This document shows positions 1-6,720 of a stretch of 40,991 bases of DNA, piece by piece. Location of the stretch: contig NZ_MAEH01000013.1 in NCBI RefSeq assembly GCF_009933135.1, positions 1-40,991 on the forward strand. The letters run 5' to 3'. Made by a program: the position numbers and the translations under genes. The stretch is from Candidatus Enterococcus leclercqii (GTDB lineage: Bacteria; Bacillota; Bacilli; Lactobacillales; Enterococcaceae). The first letter of the stretch is position 1. The number at the start of each line of letters is the position of its first letter. The notes under the pieces were generated by a model. It did no database searches. It saw nothing but the letters and a program-made list of their open reading frames with translations, and was not told the DNA's origin.

Positions 1-1068
1 TAAGCGCTGATCAAGTTCTTCAATAAGTTCAAAGAAAAGCGTTGCGTTTTTTCTGCGGTAATGACAAAGAAGCAGCTGACACGTCTCATATGCTAATTTC
101 AAGGTTTCATCATAAGATAAGAGCTCATCAATAATGGCTTTTTCTGTCATCGGACGCTTGAAAGAGCGCTCATAGTGGTAGTTAGCGCTATTCACGTTGA
201 AGTCATTTTTCAAAAGAAGCTTCCAATATCGTTTTAAGCGTCGATAGTTCACCTTGTCAGTCCCTTTAAACTGTTTCATCGTCTTTATCCGTAATTGATT
301 GAAGGTACGATTAATCTGTTGGACGATATGAAAACGATCCGTTACGATTTGAGCATTTGGAAAGACATGCTTAATCAGTTGGGCATAAGGTGCATTCATG
401 TCCATGACTAGATACTTGACCTTACATCGTATATGATGTGGATAGCGTAAAAAATGAGCCTTCAAATAGGTAAGCCGACGGCTTTCCAAGATACTGATAA
501 GCCGTTTAGTATGACCATCCATGCAGATGAAGCTCATTGCATTACTACAAGAGTTCATTGAGCGAAACTCATCAATGCAAAGAACTGACGGTAAATAGTT
601 AAAATTGGTCCTGAAGCTTTGCACGCAGTCTCGCATAATACGCATAACTGTCGTGTCAGAGACAAAATATTCTTGAGCAATCTCCTTCCGGCTAATATTC
701 TTTTTCAGATCTAAGGTGATCTTGAGTTGTAATTCGGTTGAAATATGGCATTTTTCTCTAACAAGTGCTGTTTGAGCGTTGAAGGTCGCTCCGCAGTCTT
801 TACATAAAAAGCGTGACCGTTTCAGTTCTAATAAAGTCTTCTTTCCCCTGAAGGGGACTAATTGGGTTTTTGTCTGGTGCGTCCCGTTTTTGATGATTTG
901 CCCCTCATTCTTAACGCCACATTTTGTACAGGCCAAAGGTGTATAGGATAGTTGCCCTTTAATGACCAGAATAGGAAGATCATTTTCCTGACGCTCTTCC
1001 AGCCAATTTGTATCAAAAAATAGGTTTTCATCTGTTAAACCAGTCAAAATTCTTGTAGAATAGTCCAT
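1..1068 (-). CDS. ISL3-family transposase, C-terminally cut by window start
   Basis: The minus strand holds an open frame from an ATG at 1068 to the first base of the window, giving 356 residues without a stop. ISL3 transposases are usually about 400-430 aa, so the missing part is probably the last sixth or so. The N-terminal third has a zinc-binding pattern, CTKCG followed about 45 residues later by CKDC, then a helix-turn-helix-like stretch (SRKEIAQEYFVSDTTVMRI). The DDE domain follows with CIDEFR (first catalytic Asp), YLVMDMNAPY (second Asp) and TDRFHIVQQ, a motif typical of the family. A ribosome binding site, AGGGATA, lies just upstream. The frame looks intact, so the element may be active. 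It resembles the enterococcal IS1251-like group, but I cannot name the exact element. Confidence 0.9.
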   Translation of the reverse strand, partial: MDYSTRILTGLTDENLFFDTNWLEERQENDLPILVIKGQLSYTPLACTKCGVKNEGQIIKNGTHQTKTQLVPFRGKKTLLELKRSRFLCKDCGATFNAQTALVREKCHISTELQLKITLDLKKNISRKEIAQEYFVSDTTVMRIMRDCVQSFRTNFNYLPSVLCIDEFRSMNSCSNAMSFICMDGHTKRLISILESRRLTYLKAHFLRYPHHIRCKVKYLVMDMNAPYAQLIKHVFPNAQIVTDRFHIVQQINRTFNQLRIKTMKQFKGTDKVNYRRLKRYWKLLLKNDFNVNSANYHYERSFKRPMTEKAIIDELLSYDETLKLAYETCQLLLCHYRRKNATLFFELIEELDQRL

Positions 1069-1150
1069 GGAGATATCCCTTTCTTGGTGAGTGTGTTTTA
1101 GTCGACTTCATTCTATCAATTTGGGTATCTCTTTTTCTATACTTCGCATA

Positions 1151-1194
1151 CAAAAAAAGTGTTGGAAGAAAATCGGAGATTTTCCACCAACACT
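1151..1194 (-). terminator. Intrinsic terminator inside the IS end, upstream of the transposase
   Basis: Arms 1158-1174 and 1178-1194 form a long hairpin (AGTGTTGG plus GAAAATC, pairing with GATTTTC plus CCAACACT) with one small internal loop. On the minus strand it is followed by seven T. It would stop transcription entering the IS from ssrA before it reaches the transposase. Outward insulation of this kind is known for several IS families. It could instead be a native second ssrA terminator if the IS boundary is further left. Confidence 0.8.
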
Positions 1195-1210
1195 AAATAT
1201 TGTAGAACCA

Positions 1211-1252
1211 AAAAAGCGCCAAAACCCTTTATCTAAAAGGATTTTAACGCTT
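1211..1252 (-). terminator. ssrA rho-independent terminator
   Basis: Arms starting AAGCG at 1214 and ending CGCTT at 1252 pair across AAAACCCTTT / AAAAGGATTTT, with a four-base loop. On the minus strand the hairpin is followed by a run of T that ends exactly where the presumed IS begins. It lies 26 bases downstream of the tmRNA 3' end. Confidence 0.85.
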
Positions 1253-1277
1253 AGTCAAAAGTGGTAAAAACTACCAA

Positions 1278-1640
1278 TGGAGCTGGCGGGAGTCGAACCC
1301 GCGTCCAAACATCTCGCTACCCAAAAGTCTACGCTCATAGTCAGTTCTACTTTAAGTTTTCGCGAGATCAACCGCCGAATGACAGGCTGCTGATTTTGCT
1401 AGTCTGATGATCTCTTCTGAAGCTTACAGACGGAAAGTTTCAGCGTATCCCACTAAATTTGAGACCCTGACCCGAGCACATGGGCGATGCCGGGAGGATC
1501 ACGCTAAACTGTTATTAGGCAGCTAAAGCGTAAGTGTTTTCGTTTTTAGCAGTTATATTTAACTGTAACGTTTTAACGCAGACGTAACCTGCGAAGCGCA
1601 ATTCAGGCTCGACAATGCCTGTCGAATCCGTAACAGCCCC
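1278..1640 (-). ncRNA. ssrA: Transfer-messenger RNA (tmRNA)
   Basis: tmRNA rescues ribosomes stalled on broken mRNA by acting first as alanyl-tRNA and then as a short message for a degradation tag. The tRNA-like ends are visible: 5' GGGGCUG (from 1640) pairs with CAGCUCC followed by discriminator A at 1278, and the T arm GGGTTCGACTCCCGC is next to the 3' end. The tag frame is at 1550-1515 and reads GCT then KNENTYALAA then two TAA stops, giving AKNENTYALAA, the lactobacillales type ending in ALAA. The length of 363 nt is normal. The terminal CCA is not encoded: the genome reads TTG after the discriminator, so CCA must be added after transcription. A promoter lies just upstream and a terminator at 1211-1252. 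Confidence 0.97.
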
Positions 1641-1669
1641 CTTTTATAAAAGGGAGGTTCCGTGGTATT

Positions 1670-1698
1670 AGTGTACCACAACTGGGCTTTTTTGAAAA
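1670..1698 (-). promoter_or_regulatory. Probable ssrA promoter
   Basis: On the minus strand, TTTTCA (-35) and TACACT (-10) are separated by 17 bases, and the start would fall about 20 bases before the mature tmRNA 5' end. The short leader contains a small hairpin (CCCTTTTATAAAAGGG) that would be removed by 5' processing. Confidence 0.55.
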
Positions 1699-1741
1699 GG
1701 ATCGCAAGCGATGTCTTAAAATTCCAAGCGAGGGCATTTCA

Positions 1742-2512
1742 TCAAATCAATTGGAAGTGCTCTAAGGCATAGAGAATTCCGCCCTCAGTATTTTTTTTCG
1801 TTACAAAATCCGCCATTTGTTTTAACTCTTCACCGGCATTACCCATGGCGATTTTGTGGTCACAAGCCCCCAGTAAAGCAACGTCGTTGGGTCCATCACC
1901 GAAACCGTATGTCGGCAAATTTGTCAGGCCGGTTTTTTCCTGAAGAATCTTGACAGCAGCACCTTTGGAAATCCCCTTTTTGACGGTATCCATGGAGTAA
2001 GGAGTATTGCGATAAAAATCGAAGGCAGGAAAGTTTTCTTCATAGAAATCTCGATGCTCGCGACCAAGAACCAGCAGCATATTCACGGGTTTATTTTGGA
2101 AGCCTTGCGGATCAATGGGCGGGATTTTGGAATGAATAAAGGTATACGCACCGATCAAATCTTCCGAATGTCCGGTACACCAAATGGCACCTTCGTTATA
2201 GTAGGCCAACTGGTCTCCGTGATCCAGTACGGCGTGATACATTTTCTCAATTTGTGCTTTAGGGATAAGATCTGAATAGACTTCTTGTCCATCAACACGG
2301 ATATAAGCACCGTTCATTACGATGTTGGAATCGATATGGGCGGCTTTGCGAATGTCCAGGATTTCAATCTCGGTTCGGCCAGTAGCGATGACCGGCAAGA
2401 CCCCGTTGGCTTTCAAGCGGAGCATTCCGTCTGCGACCTCTGGTGTGATTTGGGAATTTTGATCCAGCAGGGTACCGTCCAGATCGAAAAAGGCAATGGC
2501 TTTGTAATTCAA
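1742..2512 (-). CDS. Cof-type HAD-IIB phosphatase
   Basis: This 256-aa protein is a haloacid-dehalogenase-superfamily hydrolase of the Cof/YidA group, which dephosphorylates sugar phosphates and other small phosphorylated metabolites in the cytosol. Motif I is DLDGTL near the N-terminus with the nucleophile and acid/base aspartates, motif II is IATGR, and motifs III/IV are a lysine near KKGISKG and GFGDGPNDVALL. The cap domain between motifs II and III is of the C2B type. I chose the TTG at 2512 as start because GAGGTG lies six bases upstream and homologues begin close to NYKAIAFFDLDG; the frame is open another 20 codons upstream but without a good ribosome binding site. The specific substrate is unknown. 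It is transcribed towards ssrA and diverges from the two-component system. Confidence 0.88.
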   Translation of the reverse strand: MNYKAIAFFDLDGTLLDQNSQITPEVADGMLRLKANGVLPVIATGRTEIEILDIRKAAHIDSNIVMNGAYIRVDGQEVYSDLIPKAQIEKMYHAVLDHGDQLAYYNEGAIWCTGHSEDLIGAYTFIHSKIPPIDPQGFQNKPVNMLLVLGREHRDFYEENFPAFDFYRNTPYSMDTVKKGISKGAAVKILQEKTGLTNLPTYGFGDGPNDVALLGACDHKIAMGNAGEELKQMADFVTKKNTEGGILYALEHFQLI

Positions 2513-2624
2513 TGAAGACACCTCAAATTGTTTTGATTGGGTCCATCTGAATCGATGCACCGTGAACATCATATCAGAAAATAGAATAAAGAGGAAAGCT
2601 TATGGGAAGGTTTTATGAAGATAA

Positions 2625-2653
2625 TGGAGAAAACGGGGCTTTTCGAGTATACT
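2625..2653 (+). promoter_or_regulatory. Possible promoter of the two-component operon
   Basis: TGGAGA and TATACT are separated by 17 bases, about 70 bases upstream of the response regulator start. The -10 is good and the -35 is weak. The 13-mer TATACTGAAGGTG beginning at this -10 recurs exactly at 22728. Confidence 0.4.
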
Positions 2654-2721
2654 GAAGGTGATTCTTTCTGCATTAAATAAGTGCAAAAAGAGAATAAGAC
2701 TTGGGGATAGGACGTGAGACG

Positions 2722-3438
2722 ATGAATATTTTAATGATTGAAGACAATGAATCTGTATCTGAAATGATGCAAATGTTTTTTTTGAACGAAGGCTGGGATG
2801 CCACATTTAAATATGACGGCAAGGAAGGGCTAGATGCCTTCTTGGCAGAACCGGATAAGTGGGACATGATTACGTTGGATCTGAACTTGCCGGGGATGGA
2901 CGGAATGAGTGTGGCGCGTGAGATTCGCAAAATTTCTGACACAGTTCCCATCATCATGTTGACTGCCAGAGACTCTGAAAGTGATCAAGTGATTGGCTTG
3001 GAGATGGGGGCAGATGACTATGTGACCAAGCCTTTTAGTCCATTGACGCTAATTGCCCGGATCAAGGCGCTTCATCGTCGCAGCGAGTTGGTTGAAAAAA
3101 CGCCACAAGAAGACGAGGATACGAGTTCCTTTGATGTGAAGACTGCCCATTTTAAAATGAATACGAAAACAAGAGAGGCTTACTTGGACGATAAATTGAT
3201 TCCAGGGCTGACACCTAAAGAATTCGATCTCTTGTTCACATTAGCTAAAAAGCCGCGCCAAGTCTTTTCCCGTGAGCAATTATTGGAATTGGTTTGGGAT
3301 TACCAATACTTTGGTGATGAACGAACGGTGGATGCTCACATCAAAAAGCTGCGGCAAAAGATTGAAAAAGTAGGCCCGCAGGTGATTCAGACGGTCTGGG
3401 GCGTAGGGTATAAATTTGACGATTCCGGGGTGGCGTGA
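2722..3438 (+). CDS. OmpR/PhoB-family response regulator
   Basis: This is a 238-aa two-component response regulator that binds DNA when phosphorylated by its partner kinase encoded immediately downstream. The receiver domain covers about residues 1-120, with the acidic pocket EDN at 7-9, phospho-acceptor D53 in TLDLNLPGMDG, T in MLTARDS and K in YVTKPFSP. The winged-helix DNA-binding domain covers about 135-235, with LTPKEFDLL and RTVDAHIKKLRQK as typical elements. The start is ATG 2722, since receiver domains of this group begin at MNILMIEDN; the frame is open a little further up. It overlaps the kinase start (TGATG), so the two are translationally coupled. The sequence is close to firmicute YkoG/LisR-like regulators, but I cannot say which named enterococcal pair this is, nor its signal. 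Confidence 0.93.
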   Translation: MNILMIEDNESVSEMMQMFFLNEGWDATFKYDGKEGLDAFLAEPDKWDMITLDLNLPGMDGMSVAREIRKISDTVPIIMLTARDSESDQVIGLEMGADDYVTKPFSPLTLIARIKALHRRSELVEKTPQEDEDTSSFDVKTAHFKMNTKTREAYLDDKLIPGLTPKEFDLLFTLAKKPRQVFSREQLLELVWDYQYFGDERTVDAHIKKLRQKIEKVGPQVIQTVWGVGYKFDDSGVA

Positions 3439-4955
3439 TGCGCTACCTCTATCAACAACTGATGGCCTTTTTCGTGGTAATCGCCGTGGTTCTCTTGATT
3501 GCCGGGATATCCTTTACCCAGATGACACGGCGGACAATCGAGGAAAATAATTATGATCAGTTGACCAGTTATGCCAATATTGCAGTGGATCTGGCGCAGA
3601 TTTCAGCCAATGAACAAGGGGTGGTAGCAAATCCTGAGCAAGCGCTGCGGGTTTCGCTTTTAGGGACCGAGCGCTTCTTGAAATATCAGGATATCAAACT
3701 TGTTTATATCAATGATCACCAGGAAGTCGTTTACCCGGTGGCAGATGAGGAAAGCAGCAAGCGAGTGAATTTCAGCATCAGTTCCAAGCAGTGGGCGGCG
3801 TTGAAGGAAGGTCAGGCATTGCGTTTTACTTCTGGTCGCAATATTTTCAGTGATTCGGAAACAACGGCCTACGTCATGTTGCCGCTGAAATTGAATGATC
3901 GTTTTGGGGCGTTGGTTTTGACGCAACCGGCGACTAACTTGGAAGAAAGTGCCAAGTCGTTGAATATGAACTTGTTCAAAGGCTTTATTATTTCAAGTAT
4001 CGTCGCTTTAATTATCAGTTTCTTTTATGCCAGCATCCAAGTACGGCGCATCAACCGGATGAAAAAAGCGACTCGCGAGGTTGCCAGCGGGAATTTCGAT
4101 GTGCGAATCCCCGTGAACCACCGAGATGAGTTTGACGAGTTGGCCGAAGATTTCAACAAGATGACCGTTTCCCTCCAAGAGTCTAATGAAGAGATTCAAC
4201 GACAAGAAGAGCGCCGCAAGCAGTTTATGGCGGATGCTTCTCATGAGATGCGCACCCCTCTCACCACCATCAACGGCCTGTTGGAAGGATTGCAGTACAA
4301 TGCGATTCCAGAGAGCCAAAAAGAAAATGCGCTGCGGCTGATGAAAAATGAAACCGAACGTTTGATTCGTCTAGTAAATGAAAACCTAGACTATGAAAAG
4401 ATCCGTACCAATCAAATCTCGATTGTAGTGAAAAAATTCGACGCTACCGAGACATTGCGCAATCTTTTGATCCAGTTAGAGGGCAAAGCAGAAGCTGCTG
4501 GGGACCAACTCGTTCTCACCGCAGAGGAGCCGGTTACAGTATTTGCTGACTATGACCGCTTTGTGCAGATCATGGTGAACATCATCCAAAATGCGATTCA
4601 ATTTACTAATGATGGCACGATTACGGTTGCCGTTACCAAAGGCTATTTGGAAACCATCATCGAAATCACTGATACCGGTATTGGTATGACCGAAGAACAG
4701 TTGAACAATATTTGGGAACGCTACTATAAAGCAGATCCTTCTCGTAAAAATCGTAAGTTTGGCGAATCTGGACTAGGCTTGCCGATTGTGCAGCAGCTTG
4801 TGCGGTTGCACAAAGGAAAGATTGATGTGGAAAGTGAAGTTGATCATGGGACTACTTTCAGAATCACATTCCCAGATGTCGAAATGGCTGATGACGGGCG
4901 TATCATTGATCCGACGCCAAAGGGAACCGAGGATGAATCGCTCACAGAAGAATAA
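3438..4955 (+). CDS. Membrane sensor histidine kinase
   Basis: This 505-aa protein is the partner kinase of the preceding regulator. It has TM1 at about residues 8-28, an extracellular sensing region of about 150 residues, TM2 at about 179-200, and a HAMP linker at about 201-253. The HisKA dimerisation domain follows with H269 in DASHEMRTPL. The ATP-binding domain has the N box NIIQNAIQF, G1 box DTGIGM and G2 box GESGLGLPIV, so all catalytic boxes are intact. The ATG at 3438 overlaps the regulator stop; a GTG one codon earlier is an alternative. The extracellular region looks like a Cache/PAS-like sensor, but the ligand is unknown. The C-terminal tail (last ~25 residues) is acidic. A strong terminator follows directly, so the operon has two genes. 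Confidence 0.93.
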   Translation: MRYLYQQLMAFFVVIAVVLLIAGISFTQMTRRTIEENNYDQLTSYANIAVDLAQISANEQGVVANPEQALRVSLLGTERFLKYQDIKLVYINDHQEVVYPVADEESSKRVNFSISSKQWAALKEGQALRFTSGRNIFSDSETTAYVMLPLKLNDRFGALVLTQPATNLEESAKSLNMNLFKGFIISSIVALIISFFYASIQVRRINRMKKATREVASGNFDVRIPVNHRDEFDELAEDFNKMTVSLQESNEEIQRQEERRKQFMADASHEMRTPLTTINGLLEGLQYNAIPESQKENALRLMKNETERLIRLVNENLDYEKIRTNQISIVVKKFDATETLRNLLIQLEGKAEAAGDQLVLTAEEPVTVFADYDRFVQIMVNIIQNAIQFTNDGTITVAVTKGYLETIIEITDTGIGMTEEQLNNIWERYYKADPSRKNRKFGESGLGLPIVQQLVRLHKGKIDVESEVDHGTTFRITFPDVEMADDGRIIDPTPKGTEDESLTEE

Positions 4956-4965
4956 CTAAAAAAAC

Positions 4966-5007
4966 AGCTTGGCACCAGTGGTAACTGTCTGATGCCAAGC
5001 TATTTTT
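4966..5007 (+). terminator. Terminator of the two-component operon
   Basis: A perfect nine-base stem, AGCTTGGCA at 4966-4974 and TGCCAAGCT at 4993-5001, is followed by ATTTTTG. It lies 11 bases after the kinase stop codon. Confidence 0.88.
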
Positions 5008-5132
5008 GATTAGAGAAGTTCTGACAATGATAATGGTCTAGCATTTGAGCGAGCATCCGTGCTACAGACTTATCTGCTTAATCAGCGATAGTTACGCTCT
5101 TTAAATAGCTATTTTGATGTCTCTATATAAAC

Positions 5133-5182
5133 AAAAAAACGCAGACAGTCGGCCTCATTGGCAGTCGATTGCCTGTTTTTTT
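5133..5182 (-). terminator. Terminator of the FtsX-like/ABC-like pair
   Basis: Arms 5142-5151 and 5166-5175 form a ten-base stem with one mismatch and one G-U pair. It is flanked by seven A on the left and seven T on the right, so it can work in both directions. On the minus strand it ends the gene pair at 5224-6449. Confidence 0.75.
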
Positions 5183-5223
5183 GTAGGTAAATGATTTTTT
5201 CAGGTGCTTTTCTGCAGAATCAT

Positions 5224-5709
5224 TTAATTATTCATTTGGGAAACCGCTTTGGCAAAGGAGGCGTCACTGGTGACAAAAAGAATCTCCAACTCTAATTGCC
5301 GTTTTAATAGAATCGCCAGGTACAAGAGTTCTTGATTTTCTTTGATAGTCAGCTGCAAGGTAACATCATCAAAGACCAAGGTCTTTGGTTGTCGCAGGAG
5401 TTGCTGTAATGTCTGCAACCGGATTTTTTCAAAGGCGGTGAGCTCTGATAGCGGGTGTTGTAAAATTTCTTCGTTGAGATCCAAAAGTTTCAAATAGTCG
5501 TTTAGACGGCGGGGGTCACGTTTGGAGCGAGTCAGGCCTAAAAAGAGATTTTCTTTTAAACTCAAGTAAGGAATGGTGTCCCAAGCACTATAGACCACCG
5601 CGAGACTAGGAACAGTCTGCTTATCCCCACAGATTTCAGTGAGGGTTTCCCTGGGAGAGAGGGTGTACAAAGCATGGATAGCTGCTTGTGAAAGACGTTC
5701 GGCAATCAT
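5224..5709 (-). CDS. ABC-ATPase-like protein lacking the P-loop
   Basis: This 161-aa protein resembles the C-terminal two thirds of an ABC transporter nucleotide-binding domain. A region like the one after the Q-loop is visible (TIPYLSLKENLFLGL), followed by a signature-like LSELTAFEKIRLQTL in place of LSGGQ, a Walker-B-like TLVFDDV and a switch-like LFVTSD where the H-loop His would be. There is no Walker A sequence: the protein begins with about 30 unrelated residues and is 60-80 residues shorter than a full domain. The Q-loop Gln and the catalytic Glu after Walker B are not conserved either. It should therefore not hydrolyse ATP by the usual mechanism. Its ATG overlaps the stop of the permease upstream (ATGA), so the pair is co-translated. 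It may be a decayed transporter subunit or a regulatory relic. The frame itself is intact. Confidence 0.7.
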   Translation of the reverse strand: MIAERLSQAAIHALYTLSPRETLTEICGDKQTVPSLAVVYSAWDTIPYLSLKENLFLGLTRSKRDPRRLNDYLKLLDLNEEILQHPLSELTAFEKIRLQTLQQLLRQPKTLVFDDVTLQLTIKENQELLYLAILLKRQLELEILFVTSDASFAKAVSQMNN

Positions 5710-6449
5710 TTAAATGACCTCCTTTTTGTTACGATAAACATCGCAAGTGGCAATGCGGTAATAAAGATACCTAGCATAATACCGGCTGTCGCCAAAATAG
5801 CCTGTAAAGTTACCACAAACCAGCGATTGTTATCAAGTGGCAATGACTGAATCAACAGTAAACCGTTAGAGGGCAATTGGACAGCAATCGGGTAGTCAGC
5901 GCCTGCTTTATCGACTGAGGCAGTCGTCATAGATGAAGCGGTTGTGTATTTTTCCAAAAGTTGCGACTGGACGTTTTGAACGAGGGTCTCAATAGTTGCT
6001 TGAAAAATTACCAATAGCATAAATAACACCAAAAGTGCCAACGTTGCAGGGATTAAAAATTCTAATAGAAACTGCGCTGCTAACCGAAACTTACTAACGC
6101 CTAATCGTTTGTAGGTGCTGAGTTCTGAACGACGTTTTCCGCAATAATGACAGCCTAAGATAAACACAAGAACTCCAAAAAGACCACAGCAGATTAGTAA
6201 GGAGAAATCATAGAAGGGCACTAGATTGCGCATGTCTGACAGTAAACTTTGCAACCATTTCTGGTCGACTTGCGGCATAGTGTCTTGTTTGAAAATCAGC
6301 TGTAGGTTCTCGCTGGACTGTTGAATACCTGAGCGCAGGGTATTCATGAAAAGAATCGGGGGTAAAAAAATCGCCAATAATAGTAGATAGCGATGCAAGA
6401 AATGGCGATGATATTTTAAACTGGCCCACGCACGGCTCATGATTGTCAT
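5706..6449 (-). CDS. FtsX/MacB-type permease-like membrane protein
   Basis: This 247-aa membrane protein has about four hydrophobic segments: near residues 19-37, 78-98, 108-135 and 207-240. That is the FtsX-domain topology, with TM2 and TM3 joined by a short basic cytoplasmic loop (GKRRSELSTYKRLGVSKFRL) and an extracellular stretch between TM3 and TM4. The phrase around RRSELSTYKRLGVS matches the RRREIGLLRALG-like coupling region of FtsX/MacB permeases. The first extracellular loop is short, whereas most relatives have a large one. The start ATG has GAGGTG seven bases upstream. It overlaps the ABC-like partner by four bases. The substrate is unknown. It converges with the two-component system at 2722-4955, so common function cannot be assumed. 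Confidence 0.75.
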   Translation of the reverse strand: MTIMSRAWASLKYHRHFLHRYLLLLAIFLPPILFMNTLRSGIQQSSENLQLIFKQDTMPQVDQKWLQSLLSDMRNLVPFYDFSLLICCGLFGVLVFILGCHYCGKRRSELSTYKRLGVSKFRLAAQFLLEFLIPATLALLVLFMLLVIFQATIETLVQNVQSQLLEKYTTASSMTTASVDKAGADYPIAVQLPSNGLLLIQSLPLDNNRWFVVTLQAILATAGIMLGIFITALPLAMFIVTKRRSFK

Positions 6450-6662
6450 GGTTGCTCACCTCACTTTTTGACGGGAAAAGGGTTGATACGCTGCGTTATT
6501 CGAACATGAAGAGGAGCTGCAAAGATTGTGAAGTAGAATTAGCTCGCTGGTCAGAAAAAACGTCGAGAAAAATTATGTATACTGTCTTTGAGAAAATTCC
6601 TATCATAGAAAGTATAGAATAGCTTTTTGAACAAAGTATGAATAAGCTGGGGGAAAAAGCCG

Positions 6663-6703
6663 AAAAAAGACCCCGTAAAAGCTTAAGCCTTTACGAGGTC
6701 TTT
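6663..6703 (-). terminator. ltaS terminator
   Basis: Arms around 6666-6681 and 6688-6703 (AAAGACC..CGTAAA / TTTACG..GGTCTTT) form a stem of about 16 pairs with one G-U. The minus strand continues into six T. It lies about 20 bases after the ltaS stop. Confidence 0.9.
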
Positions 6704-6720
6704 CAAAAGCGGAACGAGAT

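Larger units (their letters stand above)
1..1209 (-). mobile_element. ISL3-family insertion sequence, partial (left edge of window)
   Basis: The transposase of this element runs off the window start, so only its upstream end is present. I place the element boundary near 1209 because the minus strand reads GGTTCTACAATATTT from there, starting with GG as ISL3-family ends usually do, and because the bases on the other side (1211 upward) belong to the ssrA terminator. The second inverted repeat and the target duplication lie outside the window, so the exact boundary is inferred. The element sits directly downstream of ssrA with the transposase in the same orientation. Confidence 0.7.

Noticed and set aside
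2600-2957. Minus-strand frames across the response regulator start
   Set aside because: They overlap the promoter and the receiver domain and have no supporting signals.
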